The notes beneath the pieces were generated by a model, which made no database searches, was not told the origin of the DNA, and saw nothing but the letters and a program-made list of their open reading frames with translations. From Mytilus californianus (Eukaryota; Mollusca; Bivalvia; Mytilida; Mytilidae), in contig NW_026262668.1 in NCBI RefSeq assembly GCF_021869535.1, forward strand, positions 73,987,558 to 74,051,557: 64,000 nucleotides of DNA, written 5' to 3'. Positions 48,369 to 59,200 of the stretch are shown in pieces (position 1 is the first letter of the stretch; each line of letters opens with the position of its first letter). A program made the translations under genes and the position numbers.

Positions 48369-49250
48369 TTTGCAAAAGCAGGATTCAATTTAAGCTCTTG
48401 GGCATCGAACACGAAGACCTTACTAGATCGTGCAACGTCAGAAAAGGTACTTGATAATGACAAACTTATCAAAGTATTAGGACTTAGATGGAATACAGAC
48501 CATGACACACTTACTTTTGTAAAACAGGAATACGTTGAAATGGAGGATACTTCGATTACAAAGCGTGAAATTCTTAGACAATCTTCAATGATTTACGATA
48601 ATATTAGCGTTTCACAGATCACACTTTGAAGAGACAGTCAAATTACACTGAGTTGGTTGATGACTACAAAACAATTACCAATTTTTGTAAAAAACAGAGT
48701 ACCGGAAATAAATCAGCTTCCGCATGGATGTTCTTGGAGATATTGTCCGACTGATTCAAACGACGCAGATCGCCCGTTGACTTATCATCGAATCCAACGG
48801 ATAATGAACCATTGACACCCTCATATTTACTAGTACTCTATGTAAGGAAAATTACGTCTTTACCGTACACAGGAATTCTAGATGAAAACATTGAAGATTC
48901 AAAAAACTTAACACACTCATCAGCAAATAAAATATTACAGATTCAAAGTCGGATCATTCAAAATTTTTGGACAAGATGGAAACGTGAACACTCACATCAT
49001 CACTTAGAGAACAACATCGAAACATTGGAGTAGACAAACAGAACATTAATAATGGTGAAGTCGTACTGATACATGTTGAAAGTTCAAGAACAACTTGGAA
49101 TATTAATGTATGGATCATCGACAAATTGATTCCAAGACGAGATGGATTTAGCAAATCATCTATTTTACGGAATAAAAATAGTCTAACGTCTAGACCTATT
49201 AGCAAGTTATATCTTCTAGAACTGACTTCTAATGAATACACATGACCGTG
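48369..49250 (+). pseudogene. BEL/Pao retrotransposon relic, internally deleted
   Basis: First block (48369-48630): FAKAGFNLSSWASNTKTLL, VLGLRWNTDHDTLTF and TKREILRQSSMIYDNISVSQ, the region after the Pao reverse transcriptase. Next WLMTTKQLPIFVKNRVPEI and CSWRYCPTDSNDADRP, the end of RNase H. Last (48930-49250): IQSRIIQNFWTRWKREH and VVLIHVESSRTTWNINVW, the integrase C-terminal domain. The reverse-transcriptase core, RNase H catalytic part and integrase core are absent. Stops and frameshifts between blocks. Confidence 0.75.
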
Positions 49251-49600
49251 TGATGAAATATTACCCACAAGACGAGCGAAGACCGAAGCAAAAGAAAAGA
49301 TAAAAATGTGGACCAAATGAGACCGTCGGTTATGATTACTGTAAACTATTTACCAGAACTTTGTGGACTGTTAAAAGTGTTTTATGAGTTTAGTCGTGCT
49401 TTATTATAGACTGAAACATCCTTTTTACTTTATCCGTGTGCATTATAAAAAAGGACAGTTAAAGATATTTAAAGTTTTCCATTTATCAGAGACAGTAATT
49501 CAAAGTGAAGTTTATATTTAATATAGACAGTAATTCAAACTGAAACTTTCTTAATTTATTTTCATTATATTGTAATTTAATTCATTTGCGCGCCCCCAGA

Positions 49601-49770
49601 ATGTTCCGGATTGCACATACTAGTATGAGATGTTCGCGCTATCGCTCTTTATGTTTACGACGGCACCGCTGTTGTGACGTTACCTACTTCAGAGTTCCAA
49701 TAGAAGTATCATTGCAGGCAGACGTTCTCATTACTTAGCCTTAACATGTTAATTTGTGTCCGATACAACA
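49601..49770 (+). repeat. Possible 3' LTR of the BEL/Pao relic
   Basis: TGTTCCGGATTGCACATAC follows a CGCGCCCCCAGA tract about 350 bases after the integrase fragment, and a TGT start is usual for BEL/Pao LTRs. The end near GATACAACA is a guess because no second LTR is in the window. Confidence 0.35.
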
Positions 49771-52155
49771 ACTCTACGATAGTTTTAACCAATTAACCTT
49801 ACAGTTTATATCATATAGATATGGGTTGTCTGTTTTCAAATCTTATTTTATTCAGAATGTATATGAATAACAATAAACTGAACTTTAAGATTAAACCAAG
49901 ACAGAGAGCTCAATCCAGTGATATTCTTTGTAATACTGGCCATTACTTGAATTATGAAGGACTGTTTGATACCAAACTGCATGGAGAACCTAAATTAATT
50001 CTATTAGATGTAGAATTAAAAATCAATGGAAGCTGTAGTCAAACACCTCTCAATATCAAACACTAGATGAATAAATATGTAAAACATGTAATACTGTGGA
50101 AAGTCTTCAATGTCTATATTTTTTTCTTTCTTGGATTTGGTTTGTACTTACTCCTTTTTACAACTGGACCAATATGATATTTCAATACATTTCCTGTTTA
50201 TGGGGCGTAGTCGTTAGATAGTTGTGACTGACACATTTTGTGTGGTAGACGAATTTCCTCTGAAAATGATCAAGAATGCGCTTAAGCTGGTTCTCGGCTG
50301 ACTACTTACTACACTTTGAGCGTAGCGTAATACAAGCAGATTCCAGTTTAGCATGCGCTAAATACTGGAAACAAAATCAGAACCGGTTTTGGGGAATATC
50401 GGTAAATTTCCGGATTTTACGAATAACAGATTTCCCTCAAACATTTTTTGTCCGACTTGTTTTCGGTCGATCAGATGAAGCATTGCTGTCTGTCTGACCA
50501 AATTTGCGACAGTCCTTTGTTGCATTTTGTGAAGTTCTCTTCTTTTTTTTCTGTTCGTAATTCTCTATTCTAAAAATCTCTCCAAGACACTCTTGGGTAT
50601 TATTGCCTGCACATAATTTCTAGTGTTCCAAAAGAGAAAAGGTAATGTAGTTACTCTCGTCTTTCGCATTATCATACAATGAGACAAATTGCACATTATT
50701 TGGGTGATTCCGACACGTGTCATGCTGGTTTGTTTACGAAAATAATGTCACATGATAGTTTGATGACCTCAGATACTATATTCTCTTATTGTTATCTATT
50801 TCTTGCATGACGAGATATTTCTCGTATCACATCGCACGGAGTGTGATACGAAAACTGCGTAAATTTGAGTGGCTTATTCAGCATCATGAGACTATATTAC
50901 GACATCTTCATTGGCTATTCGTTTGGTCATTGATAACTTTCAAAGGTTGAGACGATGCACATTTCGTCCATGTAAACGGACATACGTGATTTTTTTTCAA
51001 TAATATACAAAACACTCACACTTTTCACCAGAAAATGTTCTTTTTGACAATTTTCATTATATTCCGAGGCGTACAAAAAGTTTTGAAATGTCTGAAGTTA
51101 AAGTTTGACGCCAGAACAGGAGATATGACGTCATGCTGGTATGTGCAAAAACTTGATCAACGATTCGCGGAACTTTTAATTTAACACAATGAGAGTGTTG
51201 ATCAGAAGAGAAAAAGGTTTAACAACTCTCGTTATCTAATTTAAATAGTAATAATAAACTCGCCGAAGGCTCGTTTATTATTATATTGAAACTAAATAAC
51301 TCGAGTTGATATCAAGCGGTATCCAATTCTCACTCTTTATGAAACCTAAAGTTAGCCACTGCACTTGAAATAAATTAACTTTATCATTTAACAAATTTAT
51401 CTTAGCAGTTATAAGGAAATTATCCCTATAAGAATATTTATCCCTTTGCTCAACGTACTGACATAGATTTTAAGTTCAACCAACGCACAAATGACGTGAA
51501 ATAACGTCAACTCAAACCAAACAATTTGACGGAAAGATAATGATTGGAATCAAGCGTATTGTCAAAAAATAAACGTCATGATTTATTGGAATGACTTACT
51601 GCAAACCATTTTTTTACAAAAACAAAATTGTTGAAGAACTTCATTATACCATATTTCGGTGGAAAAAAATATAAACACACATAAGCATGGCAGAAATGAT
51701 ATATATATATATGTACTAGTAAAGTTTGTTATTATACCTAGTCAGTGTACTTTACTCATGTTTTAAATTGGATTTGGGTTCCATATAATAATATTATTCA
51801 ACCACACCTCCCTACTCTTGAAATAAAATCGGGGTAATCTTTGACATATTTGGATCACCACAAACAATATTATTATATAAAGTATAGTTATAAGGAGATG
51901 TGGTAAGTTTGCCAATAAGATAACTATCCACCAGAGAATAAAGAACGAGGTGTATAATATGTTTTGTACATTTTGTAAATTTACTGATCAAGAATTAAAA
52001 GATGGAGGGCGGATATATCGAAAACTAGTCTTACTTCGCCACATTTTCATATGCATTGCCAAAGGACCCCGTCAGTAGATATCATATGTGTGTATCGGTG
52101 TTTTTAGAATAGGGTGTTAATGGCAGACATTTGATTGTTTTTGCAAATACTAAAG
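49771..52155. other. Stretch without genes; two hairpins and a repeat A head
   Basis: TCGTATCACA (50822-50831) pairs with TGTGATACGA (50842-50851). AATAATAAAC (about 51249) pairs with GTTTATTATT (about 51272). A repeat A head lies at 51887-51950 (AAGGAGATGTGGTAAGTTTG) and an AT run at 51697-51712. The frame at 49821-50066 has no recognisable features. Confidence 0.45.
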
Positions 52156-52159
52156 GAAC

Positions 52160-52310
52160 ACTTGAAATAACCTCCGATTTTTGGTGGTGTTCGTGTTGCT
52201 AAGTGTTAAGTTTTCTGTGGACTTGTCTGTCTTTCTGGCGTTTTTTGGATTTTTTGCATGACGTTGTCAGTTTATCTTCGACTTATTTGCCTTGTGTCTC
52301 CCGCCTTTTT
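52160..52310 (+). repeat. Dispersed repeat B tail
   Basis: TTTTGGTGGTGTTCGTGTTG and TGACGTTGTCAGTTTATCTT, the most complete tail copy in the window, without the reverse-transcriptase part. Confidence 0.6.
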
Positions 52311-52639
52311 TTAAACAAGGAGTTGAAATTCCTTGCGGAATAAGCAATATTGTTTATCCAATTTGCTGTAGCAAACATAAACCATTGTTATTTCATGTCA
52401 TGCTTTTTTCCATTTAAATGCGGGTAGGCGTACTTGTCAAAAATTAATGTTTACACGATTCTAATAGGAAAAATAGAGCAAAAGCATGATGTTTAACATA
52501 CAAAATCATACATATATGTTGAAGGATAATTTAGTATTGTTTATGTACAACAGAGTTACAACACAATGTATTAAAGTTGCAAAGAGTTTCTGTCTCGCCT
52601 GCGACGACATTGTTTTCAGTTCTCTTCATCTTCGTATTT

Positions 52640-52840
52640 GATTTGGCCTTTCAACTGATTCGAGCCGAACTATTGAACCTTATGTAGACAAAAACGCGCG
52701 TCTAGCGACCCAAATTATAAGACTGGTGTATTGATGAGATTTTACAACCACTGGGTCGATACCACTGGCGTTTTCTTCTCGAGTGTGTCATTAGCCAAGG
52801 AGTCAACACTAGTGGTAAATATCTGTTGTACTTATCCTCA
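52640..52840 (+). repeat. Retroelement end with ruined hammerhead
   Basis: TATGTAGACAAAAACGCGCG at 52681-52700 corresponds to the GTAGACGAAACGCGCG part of the hammerhead unit, but CTGATGA is missing. The downstream ACAACCACTGGGTCGATACC block is the usual continuation of such units. Confidence 0.5.
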
Positions 52841-52844
52841 TCTT

Positions 52845-54190
52845 CATGGTTCATCAGGGACTATTAGTACTTGTAAAGCTGTATGAACATATGTTTGGTA
52901 TGAGAATATACTGAAAGGTATAATCCATGTCAGTTAGATAGGGTTAAATGGACCTTTATCTCATGTCATGGTTCAGCAATCAACTGCAAGTCTGTTATCT
53001 TAGATACAATAATATATAAACAGTGGAACAGAAATTACCACAAATATTGGACAGATCAATAGACCACATGAACTACGAACACACGACACCTCAAAAATAA
53101 AAGATGAATAAACAATAACAGACAACAACAATCAACCCATGGTCCAGATAAATGTACTTGGTACAGGTACACAATGTGGTTTGCTTAATTAATATGATAA
53201 ATAGGTCTACTATATATATGATGTTCATATTTAATGATTGTAAGACGCACATGTCAGTCTGTAAGGGATCATCTTTCCTCAATCTCATTATCATTGACAA
53301 GTTTTAGTTTTCGGAGATACGTCTGGTACTTCAAGTAAAAATTCAACAAAATGTGGTGCATTATAAATTTAATTTGACCTGTATATTGTCATGCCCGCTT
53401 GTCCTGCATACTACCCTAGATTATTAATCAGGTTTTCCCGTCGGTAAACCCAGTTAAAAAAAGAGTCAAATTTAACAAAGGACATTTTTACCACGTGTTA
53501 GATTGTCGTTTGATCTTTTAATTACCGAACGTGACTTATTTCCGATTGTGACTGTTTTGCTGAGTGTGAATTCGCATTGCTATAAGACGTGTCACGGTAC
53601 TTTTCTATCCAAAATTCATGTATTTAGTTTTGATGTTATATTTGTTATTCTCATAGGATTTTGTCAAATGTCTTATCGTTTGCAGTTGTAAATCTTATTT
53701 TTTTCTGTTGTATTCGTGTGTTATGGTAAAGATAATTATTCACCCAGTTTATTAATTAGATTTTAGTATGGGTCAACTAAATTTATACGATATATTTTGT
53801 TTACAGTTTGATTTAGAAGAAACACCGACATAGCTATATAATACAATTAATTATCTAATAACTACCACATTTTATATTAATTAGTATTGTAATTTTCATT
53901 GTTATTAATAAATGTTATATGAGTATTTTAAACCAAATCTTGAATTCTAATTCTATCCTATTTTGGGGAAATTTCTAAAATTCAAATGTGACGTCACCTT
54001 TTTTTTGCGTTGATCACTTTGGCTAACTCGGGTGTGAATTTTTATGTGCTGGTTTATGTTGTTTTATGTATCCGTTTTTATTCTGTAGTTAGTCACCACT
54101 TCGGTGTTATCATGTATATCTATTATATAGTCATTTTTTTTTTTTTATAAAATTACTGTTTACAAAAGTATGAATTATTCTAAATACTAA
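52845..54190. other. Unassigned AT-rich stretch
   Basis: Only low-complexity T runs and chance frames; nothing coding recognised. Confidence 0.35.
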
Positions 54191-54380
54191 GGATTTTCTT
54201 ATCCCAGAAATATAACCTTAGCCGTATTTGGCACAACTTTTTGGAACTTTTGATCCTCAATGCTCTTCAACTTTGTACTTGTTTTGGCTTTCGAACTTTT
54301 TTGATCTGAGCGTCACTGGTTAGTCTTGTGTGGACGAAACGCGCGTCTTGCGTATTTAATTTTAAACCTGGTACCTTTTG
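54190..54380 (+). repeat. Penelope-type element end with degenerate hammerhead
   Basis: GGATTTTCTTATCCCAG and TTAGCCGTATTTGGCACAAC lead to GAGCGTCACTGGTTAGTC, GGACGAAACGCGCGTC (54308-54346). The GAAAC and GTC parts are kept, but CTGATGA has become CTGGTTA, so self-cleavage is unlikely. Confidence 0.65.
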
Positions 54381-54479
54381 TTAGCTATTATTCGTATGTT
54401 TTTCTTTCCTATATGTTCTCCCATTTATTTGTATTGTAGTCCTGTCATGTAATGTTATCATTTTAATGTTATATTTAAA

Positions 54480-54590
54480 ATTGCCATAAAAGCGGGAGGT
54501 TTGGCTAGCCGCAAAACCAGGTTAAACCCACCATTTTTTTCTTAAAATGTCCTGTACCAAGTCAGGAAAATGGCCATTGTTATATTATAG
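54480..54590 (+). repeat. Dispersed repeat C, copy 4
   Basis: CCGCAAAACCAGGTTAAACC, then GTACCAAGTCAGGAAAATGG. The 5' part of the family is missing. Confidence 0.6.
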
Positions 54591-55844
54591 TTCGTTTCTG
54601 TGTGTGTTACATTTTAATGTTATGTTTCTGTTGTGTCGTAGTTCTCCTCTTATATTTAATGTGTTTCCCTCAGTTTTAGTTTGCAACCCGGATTTGTTTT
54701 TTCTCAATCGATTTATGAATTTCGAACAGCGGTATACTACTGTTGCCTTTATTTTCCAAAGATCTGCAATTAACACAAAATTCTACATAGAACAAAACCA
54801 ATATTAAGCAAAAAACAACTGCTGACGAGCTTCCTGACTTTGGACAAATTAACTTTTTGCGAGGTCGAACTATTTTGTACCACTGAACCCTCCCTCTGTT
54901 TAATGTTAATAAGTAGAGTAGCACTAAAGACGAGTATAAGCACAGGTTTGAGCTGGATTCCTTGCTAGATGTTGATCACTCTACATCTGAACAACAACAC
55001 AGCTACGGCGTAATATAAATTATATCTGGCAAAGATATCTAACAAATACTATTAAAAATTGCATCTCAATCTATGTAAAATACAGATATGAACAAACATC
55101 TAGACAACCAAGGGACACTGTAAGATAAAAATTAGATAACTTGACAGGAAGTTACGCACGAATAGGACAACTAATTCGGATAGATTGCAAAATAATGTCA
55201 ATAAAGAAAATGGCCGAAAGCAAGAAAATAAAGCAGCACACATACGAGATGTTCTCTCAAGAATAAAAACACAATAACTGTAAACATTTAAGAGCATACA
55301 TTTCAATTACGTGAAAACATTTAACGACGTCAACACAGCACGAAGAACAAACTTTGTTGAAATGTTAGAAAAGAAATGATAGTGTGTATTGAATAATGAC
55401 ACATAAACGACCCTAGACCAGATTTGAGCAGAATACATTGCTAGATGTCGACCACATTTCATTTGTGCATTGAAGAACACAGCTGCAAGGTCATATCAAT
55501 AAATTATAAATTATATATGGCACAAATTTCTAAAAGGAAATTACGTATCAAACGGGCACGTAGTTCAGATGAACTGTAAAACAATATTTAGTTAAAAAAA
55601 ACCTTCAAAGTAACTGATATAGATATTTTTGTTGGGTATGCTTCTTAAAGATCAAATGGAAACCATTTCAAACAGATAGAATTTGGATGACTTTACCTGA
55701 ACAATACGTATTTTTAGAACTGATTTATGACTAATTTATGACTAAGAAATTGCAGGCCCGTTGGGTATTATTTCGAGAAGAAACTAAGGAGCCAATCGCA
55801 AACCATCAGTCTAGGAAAATTTGACAAACTATGACCAAAAATTA

Positions 55845-55965
55845 AAATGACGGAAAGACAAACAACAGTCGACAAAACACATAGATTACGCTACACGAAC
55901 CTCGCAAAAAAATTGAAGATGACATCAGGTGTCCCGGATAGGTCACCAGCTCCTGCTCCAATACT
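55845..55965 (-). repeat. Dispersed repeat B, inverted tail
   Basis: CACGAACCTCGCAAAAAAAT and GTCACCAGCTCCTGCTCC are the reverse complement of family B's tail. The 92-codon frame at 55847-56125 opens within it by chance. Confidence 0.5.
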
Positions 55966-56240
55966 GACACTCATCGTTTCAAAACTACTCAATAGAACAA
56001 TGATCTGTTTTATATATAAACATTTAACGACTGCATTTGATACAATGCAAATAATACATGTATATCAATTGTATCTGTCGAATGTTAACAATCTTTTTTA
56101 TTTTCATTTGTCAAAGTATTTATAAGAATAAAACAAATGGACAATTTGACATTTAGTCAAATCTAAGTCGGAATATATATACATGACATATATTCTGAAA
56201 TAATAGTCTGGAGCAATAAACAATTTTAAACAGTATTCCG

Positions 56241-56246
56241 TTTATT
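56241..56246 (-). terminator. AATAAA polyadenylation signal of transporter copy 2
   Basis: AATAAA on the minus strand, about 40 bases past the stop codon of the 522-codon gene. Position and motif fit a cleavage/polyadenylation signal; the cleavage site itself is not determined. Confidence 0.5.
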
Positions 56247-56285
56247 GTTTTAAAGCAAGCAAATTCAAAATGCATTTTTTTTCTT

Positions 56286-59200
56286 TTATTTTTTCCCTAA
56301 ATGTCTGTTATCTTGATTGCAATTTATCTTCTGTTTTTGATTTCTAAACAAATGCCATGTTGTTGTGTTCTCTATTCGTATAAACAAGGTAAGAGTACTT
56401 CCACAAATAATGCATACACCAAGTATCCAAAACCACATACTTGGATTTATGTCTACTAACTGAACCCATATCGTACTCCATATAATGGCACAAGTGTTGC
56501 CTCCAGCACCAACCAGTCCAGCAATTACCCCTACTCTTTGCTTGTTAACATATGGAACAAGAGAATAGGTTGTTCCTTCGGAAGCTTGTACAAACACACT
56601 GCACATGGTTAATGTGGCAATGGCCGACGGAATTGAAGTCATCTGACTGAAAATGATCAGCATCACTCCCTCTCCCGCTAAAAATAATTGGTGGGCTATA
56701 AGACGACCCGGAAGTTTAATCTTTTTGAAGAATGCATCTGATAAACTTCCTCCTAAAGCACGGGCAAAGAGATTCATGAGTCCAAACAGTGATGCAATCA
56801 GACTGGCCGTATTTTGATTTAAAACACTGCAATGGAAGTCATTTCTAACAAATGTGTTAATATGACTTGCATTGCTGACTCCATTGCTGGTTCCATTGCC
56901 GATTTCAACTTCAGTCGTGGTTTCATTGCATCCTTCGATTTTAAACTTGTAAAGAAGATACAAGTTTAAAACTGTGTTTGTTGCAATTTCCACTCCAAAA
57001 CACATTCCATACTGTATAAATAAAATAAAAACTGTAAAGACTGTCCATCCTGTACTCTGTCGCCTGTATTCGGAATAGACAATCTTTGAATCCTCTGGCT
57101 TTAAATATTCCTCTGAAAATATGGATCATAATGATATTTTTTATTATGTAGTTAGTTCCCTTGCCAAATACTAAAGTTAAACAAACATGAGTCAGGAGCC
57201 TGTAGTTCAGTGGTTGTCGTTGGTTCATGTCTGTCAAATATTTTTAGTAAATTGTTTTGTTATAGACGAGGCTGTTAGTTTTTTCGTTTAAAAAATTGTT
57301 TCACATTTGTCATGTCGAGGCCTCTTATAGGCGACTATACGGTGTTGGTTCGATTCATTGCTGAAGACCGTACGGTGACCTATAATTGCTTATATCCACT
57401 TCATTTGCACGTTGGTGGATTGATTGTCACTCATACCAATTCGCCTTATTTTTATATATGTGATAGTATCCTATTATAATGTTTCATTGACAGTGTAGAA
57501 GAATTTCGTTTGATTAATTTTTTTTCCAATTACCGATTTAATTATTACAAGTTATGATTAAATGTAAATAGAAGATATGAAAAAAAAATTAACGCTTACA
57601 CACATAAAGAACAGATACATTTACTCTTTCTGTCAGCTCTTTATTGGCAAAGAAATTTTATGTCCCTACTAAGGTTAATAACTCGTTCAAATAGATCTCA
57701 ATAACAGGGTCCATTACAGCATTGTCAAATTGACAATTGACGGGAAAATACACAGCCACGTGTGTCTAATAGTTTCTTTTATATCTGTTATGTACAATTT
57801 ATTTTAGGTTATCAGAATAAGATCTGATTTTAAACATATTTTGATAAAAGAAGAGCATTTAAATAAGATGAATCTGTACGATTTGAAAGTTTTAGATTGT
57901 AGCCATTAGTATTTCTTTAGTACTTCGATGTCTTCAACAAGAATTGAGCAACAATAGGTGTCTTTCCCTTATTTACCAAACAATCTACAATTTATTCCAG
58001 GACTTTCACCTAGTTACATGTTTTCTGAACACCCACCATTCAATGAATCAAACTTATTCAAACTCAGGTAAAAAGACAAATTTGTTTAAATGGACAAACC
58101 TGCATCTTTCTTGCATGTAAATTGCCTTATGTGTTTATATGTTTATTTTCACAAATCGAGGACAGCTAAATTTTTAATATTTTTGCAAAATCCTCTAACA
58201 TACAACTACCGTATTTAAAATTTAGGACTGGATGATTGCATATCAGCTAGTAAATTTCTTTGAGCTTGATTTCAGTAACTGCAAGAATTCTTTACGGTAT
58301 TCTAAAGTAAAGTTTTACTTGAACACCGAATTTAACTGCGTATTGTTGTCTTTTAAAACGAACACACTATTTTTTCTCGTTGAAGGCCGTACGGTTGCCT
58401 ATAATTGCTTACATCCACTTCATGTGAACTTAAGTGGATAGTTGTCTCATTGGCAATCATACCACATCTCCTTATTTTTTTTTTATAGAAAACCAATTTT
58501 GATCTGAATCGATCATTTTGATATAAACACTTCCTTAAGACTGAACAATAAATTAATAAGTCATTTTTAGTCTTCAGTCAATTTTTACACTTATCCACTG
58601 AGGTAAATTCATTACTGTTCAATCAATTCGTTTGCAGTTAATTAAGATCTGTTCAGTCTATGTTCAGACTGTTCAGCAAATAAGCTGATTATAGATACCA
58701 GGCTTAAATTATGTACACCAGACGCGAGTTTCGTCTACAAAAGACTCATCAGTGACGCTCGAAACAAGATAGTTTAAAAGGCCAAATAAGGTACGACGCT
58801 TAGGAGCACAGAGGACCCACATTTCCGAAAGGTTTTGCTTAATACAGCTAAGGTAATATATTCTAGAAAATCCTCAGCAATGCTTTTTAAACAGTTAATT
58901 TATAATTATGACCATATCAATGATAACTCTTGTTGATAAATCATAACTGATATTTACCTGTAAACATCAATAACATACTGAATTATCTAAAGTGCTACTG
59001 TACGTTCGTCTGAAAATTGACTGAAAGATTAAACCTGACTTAATAATGTTTTATTCAGACTTTTCAGATGATGTTAAGATCAAAATGAGGATTTAAGACT
59101 AAAATACATTTTCTAGTAACATTATGAATTTAAGGTCTTTCCCCACTGGTTTTATATTACTATCTTTTTATCAATCTTTTTTCATTCTACTTCTACTTAA

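Noticed and set aside
49821..50066. 81-codon ORF after the BEL/Pao relic
   Set aside because: Composition is plausible, but no homology recognised and no splice or polyadenylation context.
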